Shown piece by piece: positions 1-7,087 of a stretch of DNA of 64,000 nucleotides (position 1 is the first letter of the stretch; the number at the start of each line of letters is the position of its first letter). Both the position numbers and the translations under genes were made by a program. Below the pieces are notes generated by a model. It was not told the DNA's origin, searched no databases, and saw only the letters and a list, made by a program, of their open reading frames with translations. Origin of the DNA: Pelobium manganitolerans (GTDB lineage Bacteria; Bacteroidota; Bacteroidia; Sphingobacteriales; Sphingobacteriaceae); NCBI RefSeq assembly GCF_003609575.1, contig NZ_MBTA01000012.1, positions 310,001 through 374,000 on the forward strand, read 5' to 3'.

Positions 1-495
1 CCTATAGAGCAAGAAGGAACCTATCCTTTACCAGAGGCGCAGTTGGACCGTTTTATGTTTCATGTTGATTTGGGCTATCCTACTTTTGAAGAGGAGCTGA
101 ACATCGTTAAAAACACCACCGGAAACGTAAAGCATCAAACAAAGCATATTTTAAACGGTGAGCAAATTAGCTTTTTTCAAGATTTAGTGAAAAAAATTCC
201 CGTACCCAACCAGGTGTTAGAATATGCCGTAAAATTGGTTGCTAAAACGCGACCACAAACGGATTATGCGCCAGAATTAATTAACAAATATTTATCTTGG
301 GGCGCTGGGCCACGGGCATCGCAATATTTAGTAATTGGTGCTAAATGCCATGCGGCCATTAACGGGAAATATTCGCCAGATGTGGAAGATGTGCAAGCCG
401 TGGCAAGCTCTATTCTAAAACATCGTATCGTAAGAAATTACAAAGCCGAAGCGGATGGCTTAAGCGCGGAAAGCATCATCCAAAATCTTTTTTAA
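1..495 (+). CDS. MoxR family AAA+ ATPase, C-terminal part (5' end outside the window)
   Basis: The reading frame is open from base 1, so the gene starts upstream. The visible 164 residues begin with [18 protein letters not shown], the hallmark stretch of MoxR ATPases around sensor 1 and the arginine finger. They end in the helical lid with the sensor-2 type motif WGAGPRASQ. MoxR proteins are ATP-driven chaperone-like enzymes that usually act with DUF58 and von Willebrand factor A proteins at the envelope. Such partners are not seen downstream: the next gene is on the opposite strand and its stop codon abuts this one. The family call is firm; the substrate is unknown. Confidence 0.9.
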   Translation, partial: PIEQEGTYPLPEAQLDRFMFHVDLGYPTFEEELNIVKNTTGNVKHQTKHILNGEQISFFQDLVKKIPVPNQVLEYAVKLVAKTRPQTDYAPELINKYLSWGAGPRASQYLVIGAKCHAAINGKYSPDVEDVQAVASSILKHRIVRNYKAEADGLSAESIIQNLF

Positions 496-846
496 CTAAA
501 ATCCTACGCGGTTGTCTTTTGGATCCATGTTATGCTCTACAATTTCCACGTCGCTCATAAATTTTGTTTTTTCCGCATCGGCATACATCCCGTAAGCATC
601 AATAACCAAACCTTTAGAACCGTCGTTAGCCTCAACAGCATACAAAACAGAGCTGTCTTCCGGGTCGGTAATGCCTTCAAAACGGTGTATTTCTACAATT
701 TTTAGTTCGTTGGCGCCGTATTCGCGTTTTTCCGATGCGCAACATAAATGCTGATCTTTAAAGTCAAATTCGTAGTTAAAACCTCTTTCTTTCAATTTTG
801 TCATCGCTTCAACAAGCGTGTCGTAAGTTCCGTGTGGTAATTTCAT
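496..846 (-). CDS. small acidic conserved protein
   Basis: A 116-residue acidic protein without signal peptide or membrane segment. I place the start at the ATG of MKLPHGTYDTLVEAM; an in-frame extension of 11 residues upstream looks less natural. It contains VEIHRFEGITDPEDSSVLYAV and a conserved-looking AYGMYAD segment. Similar small Bacteroidota proteins are, as I recall, labelled phosphoribosylpyrophosphate synthetase in databases, but this protein is far too short for that enzyme and shows no PRPP-binding loop, so I assign no function. Its stop codon directly abuts the moxR stop (convergent, no spacer). Confidence 0.75.
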   Translation of the reverse strand: MKLPHGTYDTLVEAMTKLKERGFNYEFDFKDQHLCCASEKREYGANELKIVEIHRFEGITDPEDSSVLYAVEANDGSKGLVIDAYGMYADAEKTKFMSDVEIVEHNMDPKDNRVGF

Positions 847-1051
847 AGCGGTAATTTTTTGTTTGGATAGGTAAAACAAAAGTCATACCTCAATCCAAGC
901 TCTTTAAGCAATTCCACACGAGTTTGTAATATATCGTTTAAGCAATCGGCACAAGAGCCCAAGTTTTTTAGAAAATCCAAACAAATGATTTTCGTCACAT
1001 CTAATCCCATCTGTATTACTTACCTTCGCTACTTATCTTTAAAGGCAACGC

Positions 1052-1780
1052 ATGTACATCATCCTGTTTTTTATTGCGCATTGGTTTGTTTCATTATTTG
1101 TGCAAACGTTTTTTTTGCATCGTTATGCATCGCATAAAATGTTTCACCTCAACAATTTTTGGTACCGGTTTTTTTACATATTAACTTATGTAGGGCAGGG
1201 CGCATCGTACCTAAAGCCTAAGGCATACGCCATTATGCACCGTATGCACCATGCGTTTAGCGATACAGAAAAAGATCCACACTCGCCGCATTTTTTTGAA
1301 GATGTTTTTCAAATGATGTGGAATACGCGAGGGCAATATGTAATTTACGAGAAGGACCTAGAACAGCCCGAACCGCAGTTTAGGGGCGATTATGCCGAGT
1401 GGAAGTTTATTGATAAAATTGGTACGTCGATGACCTCCCGAGTGTTGTTTTCTTTAGGATACGTGGCGTTTTATGTTGTTTTTGCCACCCAATGGTGGAT
1501 GTGGCTTTTTTTGCCTTTCCATTTTATTATGGGACCTTTGCACGGGGCAATTGTAAATTGGTGCGGACATAAATATGGCTATGCGAATTTTGATAACAAA
1601 GACAAATCAAAAAACACCACACCCTTTGATTTTTTGATGCTGGGAGAACTTTTTCAAAACAATCACCACAAATTTCCTAACAGTGCGAATTTTGCCAAAC
1701 GCTGGTTCGAGTTTGACCCGGTTTACCCAATGTTGAAAGTAATGCATTGGTGTCGTATTATCAGGTTAAGAAGCGCTTAG
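1052..1780 (+). CDS. acyl-CoA / fatty acid desaturase
   Basis: A 242-residue integral membrane di-iron desaturase. The histidine clusters of the delta-9 desaturase family are present: H23RYASH28 (HxxxxH), H63RMHH67 (HxxHH), and a third cluster with N203NHHKFPN near the end, plus an extra histidine in NWCGH173. Hydrophobic segments lie at residues 1-20, 40-55, 130-160. The family inserts a cis double bond in acyl chains to keep membranes fluid, using oxygen and an electron donor. At 242 residues it is the short bacterial type without a cytochrome b5 domain. It is a single-gene unit followed by a terminator. Confidence 0.9.
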   Translation: MYIILFFIAHWFVSLFVQTFFLHRYASHKMFHLNNFWYRFFYILTYVGQGASYLKPKAYAIMHRMHHAFSDTEKDPHSPHFFEDVFQMMWNTRGQYVIYEKDLEQPEPQFRGDYAEWKFIDKIGTSMTSRVLFSLGYVAFYVVFATQWWMWLFLPFHFIMGPLHGAIVNWCGHKYGYANFDNKDKSKNTTPFDFLMLGELFQNNHHKFPNSANFAKRWFEFDPVYPMLKVMHWCRIIRLRSA

Positions 1781-1794
1781 GACGCTTTTTTTTT
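1771..1794 (+). terminator. rho-independent terminator of the desaturase gene
   Basis: AAGCG and CGCTT arms around a 7-nt loop, followed by nine T. The 5' arm overlaps the last codons and stop of the desaturase gene. Confidence 0.7.
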
Positions 1795-1888
1795 GTTTAA
1801 AAGCAACGCGTTATCGGTTTAAAAACTTTATATAATTTCTTTGGCTTTATTTCTGCACTGTAAAATTGAAGGGTAATTGCGTAAATTG

Positions 1889-1919
1889 TTGTAATTAAAA
1901 AAAATTATACGCTCTTTTG
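1889..1919 (+). promoter_or_regulatory. possible promoter of the arginine operon leader
   Basis: TTG (1889-1891), 20 nt, then CTCTTTTG (1912-1919). The spacing fits Bacteroidota promoters, but the first two bases of the -7 box (CT in place of TA) are off consensus. It lies upstream of the leader peptide and attenuator. Confidence 0.35.
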
Positions 1920-1958
1920 CGTTGCAAAACAGGCTTAGGGTCTGTGCTTTAAAAAAAG

Positions 1959-2093
1959 ATGAAACAAAATAATTTACATACAAAATTGGTTGATGCAGCA
2001 CCTCAGTTGCGTCCTGGTTATATGTTTATTTGTTTACCTTCTTTAAGAACAACTACGCTGCGACGAAGACCGCTATCTGTTCACAGATTTTGA
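1959..2093 (+). CDS. putative arginine-rich leader peptide of the arg operon
   Basis: A 44-codon frame (or 23 codons from the ATG at 2022) ending at TGA 2091-2093. Its last third reads LRTTTLRRRPLSVHRF, with three consecutive arginine codons CGA CGA AGA at 2061-2069 and further AGA codons at 2046 and 2085. A short arginine-rich frame just ahead of a hairpin with a T-run, itself just ahead of an arginine biosynthesis operon, is the classical layout of ribosome-mediated attenuation. The peptide resembles no enzyme. Function is inferred from position and composition only. Confidence 0.45.
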   Translation: MKQNNLHTKLVDAAPQLRPGYMFICLPSLRTTTLRRRPLSVHRF

Positions 2094-2124
2094 TTAAGCT
2101 GCGAATAGAAATAACCCCCCTTCG

Positions 2125-2147
2125 CCATCGTATCCGGATGGTTTTTT
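2125..2147 (+). terminator. attenuator-like terminator in the arg leader
   Basis: CCATC (2125-2129) and GATGG (2137-2141) can pair around a 7-nt loop and are followed by six T (2142-2147). It lies 31 bases after the leader-peptide stop and 57 bases before the first structural gene, so it can only stop leader transcription. The stem is short (5 bp), which lowers confidence. Confidence 0.45.
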
Positions 2148-2204
2148 ATCAAAAATTCATTGTTGTTTTAAATTTTAATGTGGCTCTGTGGGCTACTTCA
2201 ATAA

Positions 2205-2864
2205 ATGCATAGTTCCGATTTTAATATATTAGTTGCCGGCGTACAGCACGTTGGTTTTGCAGATACCATCTGCACCGAAATGGCGGAATCCGCGAAAGCG
2301 AGAGGTACAGGGATTGCCAAACGTTCGCCAGAATATATTGCCAACAAAATGTTGGAAGGCAAAGCTGTTATTGCCTTGCACAAAGACGGTACTTGGGCCG
2401 GGTTTTGTTATATAGAAACTTGGAGCCATGGCGATTTTGTGGCAAACTCGGGCTTAATTGTAAATCCTGCGTTTCGCAAAGCGGGTTTGGCCAAGGCAAT
2501 CAAGAATAAAATATTTGAACTATCCAGGCAAAAATATCCAGATGCAAAAATCTTTGGCTTAACCACTGGTTTGGCGGTCATGAAAATTAATTCCGATTTG
2601 GGTTACGAGCCGGTTACCTACTCGGAATTAACCCAAGACGAAGATTTTTGGGCGGGTTGCAAAAGCTGTGTCAACTACGATATTTTGATGAGCAAAAACC
2701 GGCAGAACTGCATGTGCACCGCAATGCTGTACGATCCGGCAGATAAAAAGCAACAAGAAGAAGAGCGTTTTAAGCAGTTGACCAAAAAAGCTAATCTTTT
2801 TAAAAGGATAGAAGCTAAGTTGAAGAGCTTCACAAAAATTATTGCCGTAAGTTTTGCAAATTAA
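2205..2864 (+). CDS. GNAT-family acyltransferase, candidate N-acylglutamate synthase
   Basis: A 219-residue GNAT protein and the first gene of the arginine operon. The acyl-CoA binding loop R91KAGLA96 follows the beta-strand segment NSGLIVNPAF. The C-terminal part carries a CxxC (C152, C155) and a CxC (C169, C171), suggestive of a metal site and unusual for a simple GNAT. No other candidate for the first step of the pathway (acylation of glutamate) is visible among the arg genes, and the transcarbamylase here looks succinyl-specific, so this is a good candidate for a glutamate N-succinyl- or N-acetyltransferase. I recall a Bacteroides homologue being proposed for this role. Fold is firm; substrate is inferred. 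Confidence 0.8.
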   Translation: MHSSDFNILVAGVQHVGFADTICTEMAESAKARGTGIAKRSPEYIANKMLEGKAVIALHKDGTWAGFCYIETWSHGDFVANSGLIVNPAFRKAGLAKAIKNKIFELSRQKYPDAKIFGLTTGLAVMKINSDLGYEPVTYSELTQDEDFWAGCKSCVNYDILMSKNRQNCMCTAMLYDPADKKQQEEERFKQLTKKANLFKRIEAKLKSFTKIIAVSFAN

Positions 2865-2955
2865 TAAGACGTGAGACAGGAAATATTAAGGTTAAAGGAA
2901 TGCTTTTACGTTAACCCAATCAATCTCACATCTCAATACCCATATCTGAATAAAA

Positions 2956-4149
2956 ATGAAGAAAAAAGTTGTTTTAGCGTTTAGCGGAGGTTTAGATACC
3001 TCGTTCTGTTGTATTTATCTTTCCAAAGATCTGGATTTAGAGGTACATTCTGTAATTGTAAATACCGGTGGTTTTTCTGCCGAAGAACTAAAACAAATTG
3101 AAGAGCGGGCATATAGCTTGGGCGTAAAATCGCACCACGCGGTTGACGCGGTAAAAGGTTATTACAACGATTGCCTAAAATATCTGGTATTTGGCAATGT
3201 GCTTAAAAACAACACTTACCCCTTGTCTGTAAGTGCCGAGCGCGTTACGCAAGCAACCGCCATTGCCAACTACGCTAAAGAAATTAATGCCGATTTTGTG
3301 GCACACGGAAGCACCGGAGCCGGAAACGACCAAGTGCGCTTTGATATGATTTTTAACATCTTGGTGCCAAAGGTTGGAATTATTACGCCTATCCGCGATT
3401 TAAAGCTGAGCCGTGAAGCCGAGATTGAATATCTACATAAGCACGGTGTTGAGATCAATGCCGAAAAAGCGAAATATTCTATCAATAAAGGAATTTGGGG
3501 AACATCTGTGGGCGGTAAAGAAACTTTGCTGTCGAAAGGAATGTTGCCAGAAGAGGCTTGGCCTACTCCGGTAAGCAAAAGTCAACCCGAAGATTTAGAG
3601 CTAGAATTTGTAAAAGGCGAATTGGTAGCGGTTAACGGTAAAACATACGCTCACCCGGCAGAAGCCATCCAAGCTTTGCAAGAAATTGCCGCACCGTTTG
3701 GCATTGGGCGGGATGTGCACGTTGGCGATACCATCATCGGTATTAAAGGTCGCGTTGGTTTTGAAGCCGCAGCGCCCATGTTGATTATTAAAGCACACCA
3801 CGCATTAGAAAAACACACCTTAACCAAATGGCAGTTGAGCTGGAAAGACCAACTTTCTATTTTTTACGGTAATTGGATGCACGAAGGCCAGTTTCATGAC
3901 CCGGTAATGCGAGACATTGAAGCGTTTTTGAGCAATACTCAAAAAACAGTTAACGGAAAAGTGTTTATCCAACTAATGCCTTACCGATTTGTGGTAATCG
4001 GTATCGAATCTGAAAACGATTTGATGAGTAGCAAATTTGGCAGCTACGGCGAGATGAACGAAGGCTATACCGGAGATGATGTGAAAGGTTTCTCTAAAAT
4101 TTTTGGAAACCAGGTTGCCATTTGGCATAAAGTGAATAACGAGGTATAA
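2956..4149 (+). CDS. argG: argininosuccinate synthase
   Basis: A 397-residue cytosolic enzyme joining citrulline and aspartate with ATP to form argininosuccinate. The PP-loop S10GGLDTS16 of N-type ATP pyrophosphatases is at the N-terminus, and length and overall pattern fit ArgG. It lies 91 bp after the GNAT gene; that gap holds low-complexity CTCACATCTC-like sequence. It is the second structural gene of the arginine operon. The partner lyase argH is not in this cluster and must be elsewhere. Confidence 0.96.
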   Translation: MKKKVVLAFSGGLDTSFCCIYLSKDLDLEVHSVIVNTGGFSAEELKQIEERAYSLGVKSHHAVDAVKGYYNDCLKYLVFGNVLKNNTYPLSVSAERVTQATAIANYAKEINADFVAHGSTGAGNDQVRFDMIFNILVPKVGIITPIRDLKLSREAEIEYLHKHGVEINAEKAKYSINKGIWGTSVGGKETLLSKGMLPEEAWPTPVSKSQPEDLELEFVKGELVAVNGKTYAHPAEAIQALQEIAAPFGIGRDVHVGDTIIGIKGRVGFEAAAPMLIIKAHHALEKHTLTKWQLSWKDQLSIFYGNWMHEGQFHDPVMRDIEAFLSNTQKTVNGKVFIQLMPYRFVVIGIESENDLMSSKFGSYGEMNEGYTGDDVKGFSKIFGNQVAIWHKVNNEV

Positions 4150-4162
4150 GGTAAAAGGTGTA

Positions 4163-4196
4163 AGGTTTAAGGCATTAAGTTTTAAACCTTAAACCT
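4163..4196. repeat. intergenic inverted repeat between argG and argC
   Basis: AGGTTTAAGG (4163-4172) and CCTTAAACCT (4187-4196) form a perfect 10-bp stem with a 14-nt loop. There is no T-run after it, so it is more likely an RNA stability hairpin or a repeat relic than a terminator. The surrounding bases are repeats of AAGGT/ACCTT words. Confidence 0.5.
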
Positions 4197-4224
4197 CGGT
4201 CCGTAAACCTCAAACCTTAAAAAT

Positions 4225-5208
4225 ATGATTAAGATTAAAGTAGGAATAGTGGGCGGGGCCGGTTATACAGGGGGCGAATTATTAAGAATCCTGGTTAACC
4301 ACCCTAATGTGGATATTGCTTATGTGCATAGCAACAGCAATGCGGGCAATTTGATATCAGATGTGCATACCGATTTATTAGGCGATACAGAGCTGCAATT
4401 TACAAATCAGCTTTCGCAGGATATCGACGTGCTTTTTTTATGCGTTGGCCACGGCGATGCACGGAAGTTTTTGGAAGCAAACAAATTTGATGCGCACATC
4501 AAAATCATTGATTTATCCCAAGATTTTAGGTTAAAAGCTAAATCCACTATTGACGGTAGGCAGTTTACTTACGGCTTGCCCGAACTGAATAAAGAGCAGA
4601 TCAAATCGGCAAGCAACATTGCCAACCCGGGTTGCTTTGCTACCTGTTTGCAGTTGGCTGTTTTGCCATTGGCAAAAGCGGGTTTATTAAAAGCTGATGT
4701 TCATATTTCTGCTACAACAGGCTCAACCGGGGCAGGTCAAAAGCCGGGGCCAACTTCTCATTTTAGCTGGCGCAACAATAACCTTTCTGTTTATAAGGCT
4801 TTTGAACATCAGCACCTAAATGAAATTGGCGAAAGCTTATTGCAACTGCAAAACAATTTTAGCGCAGACATTAACTTTATTCCGTACCGTGGCGCTTTTC
4901 CGCGTGGAATTATAGCGTCGGTTTATACTGAATGTGATTTAAGCTTGGAGGAAGCCGAGGAATTATATGCAACATATTATGCTGATGCAGCTTTCACGCA
5001 TTTGAGCAAGGCCAATATAGATTTGAAGCAAGTGGTAAATACTAATAAGTGCCTGCTTCATCTCGAAAAGCACGGCAATAAGCTGATGATTTTATCAATC
5101 ACAGACAACCTGTTGAAAGGCGCATCTGGCCAGGCCGTGCAAAACATGAACTTGATGTTCGGTTTAGATGAAAAAGCAGGATTGAGGTTGAAAGCTTCTT
5201 ATTTTTAG
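4225..5208 (+). CDS. argC: N-acyl-gamma-glutamyl-phosphate reductase
   Basis: A 327-residue NADPH-dependent reductase that converts the N-acylglutamyl phosphate made by ArgB to the semialdehyde. The N-terminal Rossmann motif is GIVGGAGYTGGEL. The catalytic cysteine is C137 in NPGCFATC, and the C-terminal half has the usual substrate-binding GSTGAGQKPG segment. Length is typical. Followed by an inverted pair of REP-like elements before argD. Confidence 0.95.
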   Translation: MIKIKVGIVGGAGYTGGELLRILVNHPNVDIAYVHSNSNAGNLISDVHTDLLGDTELQFTNQLSQDIDVLFLCVGHGDARKFLEANKFDAHIKIIDLSQDFRLKAKSTIDGRQFTYGLPELNKEQIKSASNIANPGCFATCLQLAVLPLAKAGLLKADVHISATTGSTGAGQKPGPTSHFSWRNNNLSVYKAFEHQHLNEIGESLLQLQNNFSADINFIPYRGAFPRGIIASVYTECDLSLEEAEELYATYYADAAFTHLSKANIDLKQVVNTNKCLLHLEKHGNKLMILSITDNLLKGASGQAVQNMNLMFGLDEKAGLRLKASYF

Positions 5209-5425
5209 CCTCACCCTAACCCTCTCCAAGGGAGAGGGAATTAAAACGGGTAAAGGCGGGATGTTCAATGGCTTTTGGGATTTTAGAGCAGCATTAATTC
5301 GTAATTTAAAAGTAGATATTAATAGCTTGAGTTTGCTAAATAAAGCAAATGGGCCGATTATCAACTTAATAATTTTTTATAAACATTAAAGTACTCCCTC
5401 TCCTTTGGAGAGGGCTGGGGTGAGG
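5209..5425. repeat. inverted pair of REP-like elements between argC and argD
   Basis: The left unit (5209-5238) reads CCTCACCC then two CCCTCTCC/GGGAGAGGG-type arms. The right unit (5394-5425) is the same element in opposite orientation, ending GGGGTGAGG. Each unit is itself a hairpin (CCCTCTCC...GGAGAGGG), and together they enclose 155 bp of AT-rich sequence. A third unit lies inside argB (8149-8180). No clear target duplication flanks the pair. I read this as REP/MITE-like repetitive DNA that lets the operon continue. Confidence 0.7.
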
Positions 5426-5429
5426 CAAT

Positions 5430-6557
5430 ATGAAACTCTTCGACGTATATCCAATTAACCATATCAACATCGTTAAAGGACAAGGATGTTTGGTATGGGA
5501 CAATCTCGGGCAAGAATATTTAGATCTTTACGGCGGACATGCTGTAATTTCTATCGGCCATACGCATCCGCATTACGTGGCGCGTTTAACAGAACAGCTC
5601 AATAAAATCGGCTTTTATTCTAACTCGGTAGAAGTGCCTTTACAGGTACAGCTTGCAGAAAAATTAGGTAGAATTTCCGGAAGAGAAGATTATCAGCTTT
5701 TCCTGTGCAACTCGGGCGCCGAAGCAAATGAGAACGCTTTAAAACTGGCTTCATTTGCTAACGGACGTAAGAAAATTGTTGCTTTTACTAAAGCTTTTCA
5801 CGGGCGTACTTCTTTAGCGGTAGCAGCAACAGATAACCCTAAAATTGTAGCGCCTGTTAATGAAAATCCTAACATTATCCGTTTGCCTTTTAATGATAGC
5901 GATGCGTTAAAAGCTGTTTTTGACGATGAAGGCGAAGAAATATGTGCGGTAATTATCGAAGGCATACAGGGCGTTGGCGGTATCCAGGTAGCAAGTGCCG
6001 AATTTTTGCAGGCTATCCGTAATTTGTGCAACCAGCACGGCGCCTATTTTATAGCCGATGCTGTGCAATGTGGTTACGGACGTAGCGGTAAATTTTATTC
6101 GCAAGATTACGCCGCTGTTGATGCAGATATTTATTCGATGGCAAAAGGCATGGGCAACGGTTTCCCAATTGGCGCCATCAGCATTAGCCCAAACCTGAAG
6201 CCTTGGCACGGTATGTTAGGGACTACCTTTGGTGGCAACCATTTGGCTTGCGCAGCAGCTTTGGCGGTACTAGACGTAATGGAACAGGAAAATTTAATGG
6301 CTAACGCAAGTAAGGTGGGTGATTATCTGATTACTGAACTAAAGAAATTTGATAAAGTTTTAGAAGTGCGCGGCCGCGGTTTAATGATTGGTATTGATTT
6401 GCCTCCGGAACTTTCGCACGTGAGGAAGGAACTGTTAGAGAAGCACCATATTTTTACGGGAACAGCCAGCCCTAACGTAATCCGTTTGTTGCCACCTTTA
6501 AATTTAACCCAAGCTTACGCAGATAGGTTTTTAGAAGCATTCGCGAAAAGTATCTAG
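5430..6557 (+). CDS. argD: acetyl/succinyl-ornithine aminotransferase (class III PLP enzyme)
   Basis: A 375-residue class III aminotransferase. N94SGAEANENALKLA is the phosphate-cup motif, and K239 in SMAKGMGNGFPIG is the PLP-binding lysine. In this operon it should transaminate the N-acylglutamate semialdehyde to N-acylornithine with glutamate as donor. The start codon lies 4 bp after the right REP-like unit. Length is a little short of E. coli ArgD (about 400) but complete at both ends. The specific acyl group (acetyl or succinyl) cannot be read from the sequence. Confidence 0.92.
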   Translation: MKLFDVYPINHINIVKGQGCLVWDNLGQEYLDLYGGHAVISIGHTHPHYVARLTEQLNKIGFYSNSVEVPLQVQLAEKLGRISGREDYQLFLCNSGAEANENALKLASFANGRKKIVAFTKAFHGRTSLAVAATDNPKIVAPVNENPNIIRLPFNDSDALKAVFDDEGEEICAVIIEGIQGVGGIQVASAEFLQAIRNLCNQHGAYFIADAVQCGYGRSGKFYSQDYAAVDADIYSMAKGMGNGFPIGAISISPNLKPWHGMLGTTFGGNHLACAAALAVLDVMEQENLMANASKVGDYLITELKKFDKVLEVRGRGLMIGIDLPPELSHVRKELLEKHHIFTGTASPNVIRLLPPLNLTQAYADRFLEAFAKSI

Positions 6558-6567
6558 GCTTTTTAAG

Positions 6568-6575
6568 TATATTTG
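6568..6575 (+). promoter_or_regulatory. -7 box of a possible internal promoter for the toxin-antitoxin pair
   Basis: TATATTTG is a perfect TAnnTTTG -7 box, placed 4 bases before the antitoxin ATG. A -33 TTG is not evident at 19-21 nt. If used, the transcript would be nearly leaderless. Confidence 0.35.
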
Positions 6576-6579
6576 TTAC

Positions 6580-6777
6580 ATGACAGTAAAGTATATAGTG
6601 GATGAAAATGGTAAAAAAACCGGAGTTCAATTGAGCTTGGAAGATTATTACCAACTTTTAGAATCAGCTAATATATTACCGGAACATGTGAAAAAAGGGA
6701 TTGAACAAGGGCGGAGAGAAGGCTTGTTGGGTTTAACGAAATCGACAGATGAAGTGATGAAAAAATATTCATCATGA
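6580..6777 (+). CDS. small antitoxin-like protein of a RelE/ParE-type pair
   Basis: A 65-residue protein starting MTVKYIVDENGKKTGVQL, a strand-turn-strand opening common in Phd/RelB-type antitoxins of Bacteroidota. A helical segment LEDYYQLLESANILPEHV and a charged C-terminal tail rich in K, R and E follow, of the kind that wraps a toxin. It overlaps the next gene by 4 bp (ATGA), as paired antitoxin and toxin genes do. The pair sits between argD and argF' on the operon strand. Family assignment rests on size, layout and the partner. Confidence 0.7.
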   Translation: MTVKYIVDENGKKTGVQLSLEDYYQLLESANILPEHVKKGIEQGRREGLLGLTKSTDEVMKKYSS

Positions 6778-7058
6778 ATTTAGAGGTTCGTTGGTCGGAT
6801 AATGCAGAACTCACGTTCGACGTGATTTATGATTTTACCGCTACTCAATGGGGATTACACACGGCGGAAAAATTGAAGTTACAAGTGATTAAAATATTAA
6901 AACTTATTTCTGTTCAACCTTATTCCTTTCAAGAATGTTCAATAAAAGCTGTTCGTAAAGCAGTTGTTTCTAGGCACACTTCGTTCTTTTACGAAGTTTT
7001 TGATTCACATATCTTAATTCTTTTTTTCTGGGACAACCGCCAACAACCTATTATTTAA
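6774..7058 (+). CDS. RelE/ParE-family toxin
   Basis: A 94-residue protein with the compact RelE/ParE layout: N-terminal strand EVRWSDNAEL, two helices (residues 13-45), then strands ending in AVVSRHTSFFYEVFDSHILILFFWDNRQQP. The final FFWDNRQ segment is typical of Bacteroidota members. RelE-type toxins cleave mRNA on the ribosome, while ParE types poison gyrase; this sequence does not decide which. Its ATG overlaps the antitoxin stop (ATGA). Insertion within an amino acid biosynthesis operon is unusual. Confidence 0.8.
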   Translation: MNLEVRWSDNAELTFDVIYDFTATQWGLHTAEKLKLQVIKILKLISVQPYSFQECSIKAVRKAVVSRHTSFFYEVFDSHILILFFWDNRQQPII

Positions 7059-7087
7059 ATCACCTTATCCCTTAACCCTTTTTTAAG

